Shown piece by piece: positions 24,901 through 37,100 of a DNA stretch of 64,000 nt. Source of the stretch: Gigantopelta aegis (Eukaryota > Mollusca > Gastropoda > Neomphalida > Peltospiridae); contig NC_054706.1 in the NCBI RefSeq assembly GCF_016097555.1, positions 44,208,265 to 44,272,264 on the forward strand. Direction: 5' to 3'. A model generated the notes under the pieces. The model made no database searches and was not told the origin of the DNA. It was given only the letters and a program-made list of their open reading frames with translations. The translations under genes were made by a program, and so were the position numbers. Position 1 is the stretch's first letter. Every line of letters starts with the position of its first letter.

Positions 24901-27900
24901 TGGTTCGACTAATCGCATAATAAGAACGCCCCTTTAAAATGTGTTCTGTTCTTACAGTTTTACATGTAGGTATTATTTTTCTGTTTGAAATAAAATAAAA
25001 AATCATTAAAGAATACATAAAATTTGTAACAGGGAGTGCCGGAAGATCTGATATTCTTCTACAAGCACCTGGAGCTGGGAGGGGAGATAATTCGAGTTGA
25101 TGACTGCCTCCTGGTGTACAGATACCATGCTGAAGCTGCCACGTTTTCAGTATCGGAGTACGTATTCACAGACCTCCATTGATAGAAGCACCTGTACGGG
25201 CAGGGATGGGATGTGGCTCAGTGGTAGAGAAGTTGTCCGAGATGCAGGGAGTCACAAGATTGCCATGGTCTCGGAATCCAGTGGTAGTAGCAGATTCTTC
25301 ATCCCATGTGTTAGAGTTGTCATTGAGAAAGCCATACGCCATACGCCATTAATTAAGCAGTGTGCTGCAATATTCTTAAACATTCCTTTCTTTCTCTCTC
25401 ACAACCGGTATATATCTCGACAGGTAGAGTACATGTAAAAGAGAATACATGTACTGTGGAAAAAACTGGTTTCTTCTCTGTTGCCTAAGAACATGTGATG
25501 CCATGTGGAATATCTTATTCAAAGAGACAGTATGGTACACAGTGTAATGTTTAAAGCAACAATAAGGCTCACTATATATACTGATGGAAAGAAATAAAGG
25601 ATCACAGAGATTACAACAAGAAATAATGACTGCATCAAAAATCAATTGATATTGTCAGAAGTTGACTGGGAACATATAGGCAGCTCATTCAACACTACAG
25701 ACATTCAATCCCACATTACAACTTGGTATGAAATACAGACATTACTATGCTAGTAGTGAATTAAATTTGGTCTACAATTTGATGTATCTCTTTATTTCTT
25801 TCCATCAGTATATATCTTTTTTTATAAAACATTTGATACAAAATATGTATTAACCAATTTTTCAGAGAAAAGGTATGACACTCATGCAATCATTTTTTTC
25901 AGAGAAACAATATGGCACACAGTATGTAATTATTATTTTTTTTCAGAGAAACAATATGGCACATAGTATGCAAAAAGTTTTTTCAGAGAATCAATATGGC
26001 ACACAGTATGTAATTTTTTTTTTTTTTCAGAGAAACAATATGGCACCACAGTATGTAATTTTTTTTCTTCAGAGAAACAATATGACACACAGTATGTAAT
26101 TTTTTTTTCAGAAACAATATGGCACACAGTATGTAATTTATTTTTCAGAGAAACAATATGGCACACCGTATGTAATTTATTTTTTCAGAGAAACAATATG
26201 GCAGTTGAGAGTGCAGTTTATTCAGCAGCAGCTCCTACACAAATGGAACACGTTCAGTATTTGGAATGCAGGAAAACAAGGGCGAAAGTTTTTTAGATCA
26301 TTAGATGAAAAGAGCCAAAAAAAGGTCACTGTGCATCTTTAATACAGGTTTTAGTTGCAATGTTAAACATATGTATGCCACGGAGTAGAATATAACTTTG
26401 TATGTTAGAGTGGGATATAAATTTGTATGTCACAGTAAAATATAACTTTGTATGTCAGTGTAACATGTATATCTTTGAATGTCACGGAGTAGAATATAAC
26501 TTTGTAACATGTATATCTTTGAATGTCACGGAGTAGAAGATAACTCTGTATGTCAGTGTAGCATGTATATCTTTGAATGTCACGGAGTAAAAGATAACTC
26601 TGTATGTCAGTGTAGCATGTATATCTTTGAATGTCACAGTAAAATATAACTTTGTATGTCAGTGTAACCAGACCTGTCAACCTTTAGTCAAGAGAAAGCA
26701 GGAGGTGTGTGTTGAAAAAGCAGGAGATTTGGTCAAAAAGCAGGAGATTTTTTAAATTCACACAATTTAACCCAAAATCGCAAGATTTAAAAAAAACATT
26801 ATTACAATAAGTTATATGAATACTTTATAATGTCATATATACTTCTTAACTTTAGATCTTGGCATTAAAAAAAAAAAAAAAAAAAATTATTATTATTATT
26901 ATTTTTTTTTTTTAAGTTTAAATATTATTATGATTTAATACATATTTAAAAAAAAAAAAAAATTTTTATTCAAAAATGTTAAGAACATGAACAAGAAATA
27001 AAAAATTTAATTAGTACATTTACGGTATTACACTTACAGCCTTACAGGTTGCGTTACATTATCATTTGTGGTTAGTGTACTAAGTACCAAAGACATTTAT
27101 ATAAATCTTATAAATTAATATTCAGTTTTTACTATAATGAGGAACGGTGGCATGGTACTGATTTAAAATCATTATAATGATGCAATAAACATTGTATTTT
27201 CATTAATCATAAGTAAAACCTCTTTACGGACATCGTGTGAAATATACCGGAATTATACCCATTTCCGTGAGTAACTTTATGTCAATGTCGAACACAACAT
27301 TTTTTAATTGTACAAAAATAATTTCTTGAAGTGTACCCTTATAACCAACATTTTACCGCACAAACATACAAAATTAACTGACACAAGTATGTTTATACAG
27401 CTAATTGGTCTTTTCGTTATCTTGCTGTGACATGTGATTTTAACATACATCGTGTGTATCGCTGTCAACTCGGGAGTCTGGCAGTTCAGATTTGTCATAG
27501 TTGCATTATGTAATCCAGTGGGAAGACATTTTACAATTCAGAGGTGTTATTAAAAGTAAAGTTTGTTTTATTTAACGACGCCACTAGAGCACATTGATTT
27601 TTAATCTTATCATCGGCTATTGGAACTAAATTGGATAGTTTTTTTGTTTTTTTTATGGCAACACTGAATGTCAATACACAGCCTGTTTAATTAGCGGCAA
27701 CACGCTTCGTAGCCATTACGATGACAACAAACATTATAATAACACATCATTTTATAAACTCCATGTGCTTTTTTAACAATATAAATAGGCTATCCCACAA
27801 TTCTCACTTCGGCAAAGGTTAAACAGTCGGGACAATTCGGCCTGTTACATTCTCGGAAACCGAAAGTAGTCGACATTTTCCGAATGAGAAAAAAAGGCAG

Positions 27901-30900
27901 AGTTACTTCCCTTCTGTTATTGTGACAAAAGAGGATCGATTTTTTTTTATGCTTACAAAAATGTCATTTAACAGGAGAAACTGTCTCCCGCACAGGTTAA
28001 AGGAGATTTGATCAAATACCGGGAGACTCCCGCGGAATCCGGGAGGGTTGACAGGTCTGAGTGTAACATGTATATCTTTGAATGTCACGGAGTAAAAGAT
28101 AACTCTGTATGTCAGTGTAGCATGTATATCTTTGAATGTCACTGAGTAAAAGATAACTCTGTATGTCAGTGTAACATGTATATCTTTGAATGTCACGGAG
28201 TAGAATATAACTTTGTATGTCAGTGTAACATGTATATCTTTGAATGTCATGGAGTAAAAGATAACTGTATGTCAGTGTAGCATGTATATCTTTGAATGTC
28301 ACGGAGTAGAAGATAACTCTGTATGTCAGTGTAACATGTATATCTTTGAATGTCACGGAGTAGAAGATAACTCTGTATGTCAGTGTAGCATGTATGTCAC
28401 GGAGTAGAAGATAACTGTGTATGTCAGTGTAGCATGTATATCTTTGAATGTCACGGAGTAGAAGATAACTCTGTATGTCAGTGTAGCATGTATGTCACGG
28501 AGTAGAAGATAACTGTGTATGTCAGTGTAGCATGTATATCTTTGAATGTCACGGAGTAGAAGATAACTCTGTATGTCAGTGTAGCATGTATGTCACGGAG
28601 TAGAAGATAACTGTGTATGTCAGTGTAGCATGTATATCTTTGAATGTCACGGAGTAGAAGATAACTCTGTATGTCAGTGTAGCATGTATATCTTTGAATG
28701 TCACGGAGTAGAAGATAACTCTGTATGTCAGTGTAGCATGTATGTCACGGAGTAGAAGATAACTGTGTATGTCAGTGTAGCATGTATATCTTTGAATGTC
28801 ACGGAGTAGAAGATAACTCTGTATGTCAGTGTAGCATGTATATCTTTGAATGTGTCACGGAGTAGAAGATAACTCTGTATGTCAGTGTAGCATGTATGTC
28901 ACGGAGTAGAAGATAACTGTATGTCAGTGTAGCATGTATATCTTTGAATGTCACGGAGTAGAAGATAACTCTGTATGTCAGTGTAGCATGTATATCTTTG
29001 AATGTCACGGAGTAGAAGATAACTCTGTATGTCAGTGTAGCATGTATATCTTTGAATGTCACGGAGTAGAAGATAACTCTGTATGTCAGTGTAGCATGTA
29101 TATCTTTGAATGTCACGGAGTAGAATATAACTTTGTATGTCAGTGTAACATGTATATCTTTGAATGTCATGGAGTAAAAGATAACTGTATGTCAGTGTAG
29201 CATGTATATCTTTGAATGTCACGGAGTAGAAGATAACTCTGTATGTCAGTGTAGCATGTATATCTTTGAATGTCACGGAGTAGAAGATAACTCTGTATGT
29301 CAGTGTAGCATGTATATCTTTGAATGTCACGGAGTAAAAGATAACTGTATGTCAGTGTAGCATGTATATCTTTGAATGTCACGGAGTAGAAGATAACTGT
29401 GTATGTCAGTGTAACATGTATATCTTTGAATGTCACGGAGTAGAAGATAACTCTGTATGTCAGTGTAGCATGTATATCTTTGAATGTCACGGAGTAGAAG
29501 ATAACTGTGTATGTCAGTGTAGCATGTATATCTTTGAATGTCACGGAGTAGAAGATAACTCTGTATGTAAGTGTAGCATGTATGTCACGGAGTAGAAGAT
29601 AACTCTGTATGTCAGTGTAGCATGTATATCTTTGAATGTCACGGAGTAGAAGATAACTCTGTATGTCAGTGTAGCATGTATATCTTTGAATGTCACGGAG
29701 TAGAAGATAACTCTGTATGTCAGTGTAGCATGTATATCTTTGAATGTCACGGAGTAGAAGATAACTGTGTATGTCAGTGTAACATGTATATCTTTGAATG
29801 TCACGGAGTAGAAGATAACTCTGTATGTCAGTGTAGCATGTATGTCACGGAGTAGAAGATAACTCTGTATGTCAGTGTAGCATGTATATCTTTGAATGTC
29901 ACGGAGTAGAAGATAACTGTATGTCAGTGTAGCATGTATATCTTTGAATGTCACGGAGTAGAAGATAACTCTGTATGTCAGTGTAGCATGTATGTCACGG
30001 AGTAGAAGATAACTCTGTATGTCAGTGTAGCATGTATATCTTTGAATGTCACGGAGTAGAAGATAACTCTGTATGTCAGTGTAGCATGTATATCTTTGAA
30101 TGTCACGGAGTAGAATATAACTCTGTATGTCAGTGTAGCATGTATATCTTTGAATGTCACGGAGTAAAAGATAACTGTATGTCAGTGTAGCATGTATATC
30201 TTTGAATGTCACGGAGTAGAAGATAACTCTGTATGTCAGTGTAGCATGTATATCTTTGAATGTCATGGAGTAAAAGATAACTCTGTATGTCAGTGTAGCA
30301 TGTATATCTTTGAATGTCACGGAGTAGAATATAACTTTGTATGTCAGTGTAACATGTATATCTTTGAATGTCACGGAGTAAAAGATAACTGTATGTCAGT
30401 GTAGCATGTATATCTTTGAATGTCACGGAGTAGAAGATAACTCTGTATGTCAGTGTAGCATGTATGTCACGGAGTAGAAGATAACTCTGTATGTCAGTGT
30501 AGCATGTATATCTTTGAATGTCACGGAGTAGAAGATAACTGTGTATGTCAGTGTAGCATGTATATCTTTGAATGTCACGGAGTAGAAGATAACTCTGTAT
30601 GTCAGTGTAGCATGTATGTCACGGAGTAGAAGATAACTCTGTATGTCAGTGTAGCATGTATATCTTTGAATGTCACGGAGTAGAAGATAACTCTGTATGT
30701 CAGTGTAGCATGTATATCTTTGAATGTCACGGAGTAGAAGATAACTCTGTATGTCAGTGTAGCATGTATATCTTTGAATGTCACGGAGTAGAATATAACT
30801 TTGTATGTCAGTGTAACATGTATATCTTTGAATGTCACGGAGTAGAAGATAACTATGTCAGTGTAGCATGTATATCTTTGAATGTCACGGAGTAGAAGAT

Positions 30901-33900
30901 AACTCTGTATGTCAGTGTAGCATGTATGTCACGGAGTAGAAGATAACTGTGTATGTCAGTGTAGCATGTATATCTTTGAATGTCACGGAGTAGAAGATAA
31001 CTCTGTATGTAAGTGTAGCATGTATGTCACGGAGTAGAAGATAACTCTGTATGTCAGTGTAGCATGTATATCTTTGAATGTCACGGAGTAGAAGATAACT
31101 CTGTATGTCAGTGTAGCATGTATATCTTTGAATGTCACGGAGTAGAAGATAACTCTGTATGTCAGTGTAGCATGTATATCTTTGAATGTCACGGAGTAGA
31201 AGATAACTGTGTATGTCAGTGTAACATGTATATCTTTGAATGTCACGGAGTAGAAGATAACTCTGTATGTCAGTGTAGCATGTATGTCACGGAGTAGAAG
31301 ATAACTCTGTATGTCAGTGTAGCATGTATATCTTTGAATGTCACGGAGTAGAAGATAACTGTATGTCAGTGTAGCATGTATATCTTTGAATGTCACGGAG
31401 TAGAAGATAACTCTGTATGTCAGTGTAGCATGTATGTCACGGAGTAGAAGATAACTCTGTATGTCAGTGTAGCATGTATATCTTTGAATGTCACGGAGTA
31501 GAAGATAACTCTGTATGTCAGTGTAGCATGTATATCTTTGAATGTCACGGAGTAGAATATAACTCTGTATGTCAGTGTAGCATGTATATCTTTGAATGTC
31601 ACGGAGTAAAAGATAACTGTATGTCAGTGTAGCATGTATATCTTTGAATGTCACGGAGTAGAAGATAACTCTGTATGTCAGTGTAGCATGTATATCTTTG
31701 AATGTCATGGAGTAAAAGATAACTCTGTATGTCAGTGTAGCATGTATATCTTTGAATGTCACGGAGTAGAATATAACTTTGTATGTCAGTGTAACATGTA
31801 TATCTTTGAATGTCACGGAGTAAAAGATAACTGTATGTCAGTGTAGCATGTATATCTTTGAATGTCACGGAGTAGAAGATAACTCTGTATGTCAGTGTAG
31901 CATGTATGTCACGGAGTAGAAGATAACTCTGTATGTCAGTGTAGCATGTATATCTTTGAATGTCACGGAGTAGAAGATAACTGTGTATGTCAGTGTAGCA
32001 TGTATATCTTTGAATGTCACGGAGTAGAAGATAACTCTGTATGTCAGTGTAGCATGTATGTCACGGAGTAGAAGATAACTCTGTATGTCAGTGTAGCATG
32101 TATATCTTTGAATGTCACGGAGTAGAAGATAACTCTGTATGTCAGTGTAGCATGTATATCTTTGAATGTCACGGAGTAGAAGATAACTCTGTATGTCAGT
32201 GTAGCATGTATATCTTTGAATGTCACGGAGTAGAATATAACTTTGTATGTCAGTGTAACATGTATATCTTTGAATGTCACGGAGTAGAAGATAACTATGT
32301 CAGTGTAGCATGTATATCTTTGAATGTCACGGAGTAGAAGATAACTCTGTATGTCAGTGTAGCATGTATGTCACGGAGTAGAAGATAACTCTGTATGTCA
32401 GTGTAGCATGTATATCTTTGAATGTCACGGAGTAGAATATAACTTTGTATGTCAGTGTAACATGTATATCTTTGAATGTCATGGAGTAAAAGATAACTCT
32501 GTATGTCAGTGTAGCATGTATATCTTTGAATGTCACGGAGTAGAAGATAACTCTGTATGTCAGTGTAGCATGTATATCTTTGAATGTCACGGAGTAGAAT
32601 ATAACTTTGTATGTCAGTGTAACATGTATATCTTTGAATGTTACGGAGTAAAAGATAACTGTATGTCAGTGTAGCATGTATATCTTTGAATGTCACGGAG
32701 TAGAAGATAACTCTGTATGTCAGTGTAGCATGTATGTCACGGAGTAGAAGATAACTGTGTATGTCAGTGTAGCATGTATATCTTTGAATGTCACGGAGTA
32801 GAAGATAACTGTGTATGTCAGTGTAGCATGTATATCTTTGAATGTCACGGAGTAGAAGTAGTATATCTTTGAATGTCACGGAGTAGAAGATAACTGTGTA
32901 TGTCAGTGTAGCATGCATATCTTTGAATGTCACGGAGTAGAAGGTAACTTTGTATGTCAGTGTAGCATGTATATCTTTGAATGTTACGGAGTAGAATATA
33001 ACTTTGTATGTCAGCGAGTAGGATGTAACTGTACGACAGGGAGTAAAAGTACTTTGTACATAAAGAGGAGGATGTAGCTTGTATGTCAGTGAGTGGGATG
33101 AGGTAGTTTGTATGTCAGTGAGTGGGATGAGGTAGTTTGTATGTCAGTGAGTGGGATGAGGTAGTTTGTATGTCAGTGAGTGGGATGAGGTAGTTTGTAT
33201 GTCAGTGAGTGGGATGAGGTAGTTTGTATGTCTGTGAGTGGGATGAGGTAGTTCGTATGTCAGGGAGTGGGATGAGGTAGTTTGTATGTCAGGGATTGGG
33301 ATGAGGTAGATTGTATGTCAGGGAATAGGATGAGGTAGCTTGTATGTCAGGGAGTGGGATGAGGTAGTTTGTATGTCAGGGAGTGGGATGAGGTAGTTTG
33401 TATGTCAGGGAGTGGGACGAGGTAGGTTGTATGTCAGGGAGTGGGATGAGGTAGTTTGTGTGTCGGAGTGGGATGAGGTAGGTTGTATGTCAGGGAATGG
33501 GATGAGGTAGTTTGTATGTCAGGGAGTGGGATGAGGTAGTTTGTATGTCAGGGAGTGGGATGAGGTAGTTTGTATGTCAGGGAGTGGGATGAGGTAGGTT
33601 GTATGTCAGGGAGTGGGATGAGGTAGTTTGTATGTCAGGGAGTAGGATGAGGTAGTTTGTATGTCAGGGAGTGGGATGAGGTAGTTTGTATGTCAGGGAA
33701 TAGGATGAGGTAGTTTGTATGTCGGAATAGGATGAGGTAGTTTGTATGTCAGGGAGTGGGATGAGGTAGTTTGTATGTCCGGGAATAGGATGAGGTACTT
33801 TGGAATAGGATGAGGTAGTACTATGTCAGGGAGTGTATGTCAAGGAATGGGATGAGGTAGTTTGTATGTCAGGGAGTGGGATGAGGTAGTTTGTATGTCA

Positions 33901-34036
33901 AGGAGTGGGATGAGGTAGGTTGTATGTCAGGGAGTCTAAGTTTAGTGTGGAGAGTAATAGGTTCAAGCCTCCTCAGTGGATTAATTCTCAATGCAACCAG
34001 TGATCTACAGCCAATACATGTATATCATAGGCTGTG

Positions 34037-34129
<93 letters not shown>

Positions 34130-37100
34130 TGATGGAAAGAAATAAGGGAACACATCGAATTGTAGACCAAATTTAATTCACACCTAGCGTAGTAATGTCT
34201 GTATTTCACACCAAGTTGTAATGTGGGATTGTATGTCTGTAGTGATGAATGAGCTGCCTGTATGTTCCCAGTCAACTTCTGACAATATGAATTGATTTTT
34301 GATGCAGTCATTATTTCTTGTTGCTATCTGTGTGATCCTTTATTTCTTTCCATCAGTATATATATATATAATTTCTTCTGCATTACACAAGACCTTACCG
34401 TATTTTTGCATGAAAGTTAACAAAATTCTAGTGATATATGAATACTGAACATCTTAATGACACCCTAGCACAAAAATCCAATTTGTTTGTAATTTTGTTT
34501 TGTTCTCTGTTAATCAGGTTGTGGCTTTTTGTGATGTGGATAGTAAGAAGATCTCTAAAGGGTTCTACATATACGAAGAGTCAAAGGTGTGTTACTCCCC
34601 ACCCCCACCCCCACCCCCCAACATATATGTAGGTGCAGGGCCATCTCAATACTGTTTAACAATAATGCATCAATCATTGTCTTATATAAACATACAGCTC
34701 AGGCATGTGCACCTTAGTTGCATATAATATGAAAATAAATTATTATGTGGAACTTTTGATTTTTTTGGTTTTATTTGTTCTAACAATAGTAAAGCTTTTT
34801 TGGTTTTATTTTTAAAGTCATTTGTTTCTGAGGTACATGCTATTTCTGCTTGCATATTGAGCTGGTACGAACACCTAGACAATCATAAAAACATTGAATT
34901 TGACAAAATAGTAAAATAGCCAGACCATCCAAATAGTTTACACTGCCTAATAACCAAGATAAATGGTTTTTATATTTCTTTTTTATGTACAACCAATCAG
35001 CTGCATTACATCTACGTTTTCAGTTGTTATTGGTTTTATTTTTCATGGATTGTAACAGCACATTCTACTGGAATAAGAATGGTCCTGTTTCTCAGCATGT
35101 TAACAAAAACTCTCAAATTTGAATTACAAAACTAGATTCACATTTCTTTATTTCTTTTGGTTTCAGCAAAACGTTTTTATGAATCATGGTGCAACTAAAA
35201 ATTGTAAACCTGACACATTTTCTTCCATGTTGCAGGAAAAGTTAAAACCAAAGATTCCAATAATTTACTATACCAATGTGAAGCCACCAATTGTTGTGTG
35301 TGTCAAAATGGTAAGTGATAATATTACAATCATTGAATGATTAATTACAGGAAAACTCTGTGTTTTTAAAACACAAATGTATAGTTCAGGTGCTCAGGAA
35401 ACAGCTAAATGTAATGAATTTATTTCAGTTTAGTGTGGAGGTGTAATATTTTGGTCAGCTAAGTGTTTCTGGGCGAAGATCATTGTATATGAACTTTGGA
35501 ATATGGTAGTTGCTCGTTTGACTTGCACCTCCACCCTAGAATACTGCAACTGCAGCTTAATTTATTAATTCGCTATCAGACCGGCGTCGTGGTAGGCCAT
35601 CGGTCTACAGGCTGGTAGGTACTGGGTTCGGATCCCAGTCGAGGCATGGGATTTTTAATCCAGATACCGACTCCAAACCCTGAGCGAGTGCTCCACAAGG
35701 CTCAATGGGTAGGTGTAATCCACTTGCACCGACCAGTGATCCATAACTGGTTCAACAAAGGCCATGGTTTGTGCTATCCTGCCTGTGGGAAGCACAAATA
35801 AAAGATCCCTTGCTGCTAATCGGAAAGAGTAGCCCATGTAGTGGCGACAGCGGGTTTCCTCTCAAAATCTGTGTGGTCCTTAACCATATGTCCGACGCCA
35901 TATAACCGTAAATAAAATGTGTTGAGTGCGTCATTAAATAAAACATTTCTTTCTTTCTAATTCACTATCAATGCTGTGGGAGGAGATTAAAACAGTTTTA
36001 CAGTCCATTTACATTTAATTTAAGAAATTGGAAGTTTTGTTTTGTTTAATGACACCACTAGAGTACACTGATTTATTAATCATTATTGGATGTCAAACAT
36101 TTGGTAATTTTGACAGTCTTGGAGAGGAAACCTGCTACATTTTTCCATTAGTAGCAAGGGATATTTTATATGCACCATCTCACAGACAGGATAGCACATA
36201 CCACAGCCTTTGATATACCAGTCGTGATCCACTGGCTGACACAAGAAACAGCCCAACAGGTGCACCGGTGGGGGTCAATCCTGAACTGACCGTGCATCAA
36301 GCAAGAATTTATTGGGTCGTTTTTAATTGTTTTCCACAAATTCACACTTTGGTGTGCATTCTCCAACTGAATTCATTAAATTTTAAACATGACTGCCAAT
36401 TTAACTTCTTCTCTTTTTTTAATTGAAAAATTGGTTAAAATCGCAAGGAATATTTACAAAATTAATAATCCACGACAGGATCCCTTCGGACCTAACCTAA
36501 ATGATTCAGCCAGTTAATCCTCAGCAGTGGATGGTTGGTGTTAAGCTTGATGTACAAGCTAAAGCTGGGTGTATACTTTTGATGCGGTCACCTGCCGTAA
36601 TACGCTAGCATATGTAACGCCGTTTAGCGGCATCAGCTGGTGACTGTCGGCAGACATGACCACGTGTTTAGTGTCATTGTCCCAAATGTAAATCAACGTT
36701 TGCAGATGCGGAGCAATGGTTGAGACAGGAGGAAAAACCCAATCAGAGAATGAGTACACCAAAGTTAGTACAATCCGAGTCCATTAATTTTAAATTGTAG
36801 AACATTTCCTAGAATCTCAGACCAATGCCTTGCCAATCGCTCTCCAGGCATTTTCCTTCTTCACTTGGTCTTTAAAACTGGACAGAGTTGGGACATAAAA
36901 ACACTTAAACATTTGAAAGTCATTGATTAACCTCTCATCTATGTTTGGCATGTTTTGCATGTCTGTCAAACCAGTCCATTGCACTCCCTATTATGTGTTG
37001 TGGAATGATGTGGCTACTTCTGATTGGCTGATTTGTTGGCGTTTGCAAGCGCACACCTTGAAAGTTCAACAGAATTGAACTCTGGAAATTTTTATGCCGA

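Noticed and set aside
25875-26166. Short frames rich in repeated QYGTQYVI / HTVCHIVS
   Set aside because: Translation of the splice-acceptor array; no coding evidence apart from the true exon 8 that follows.
28826-32933. Long open frames (up to 277 codons) on both strands in the 54-bp array
   Set aside because: They exist because the unit is a multiple of three without stops; unit-length variants break them, they are intronic and no family matches.
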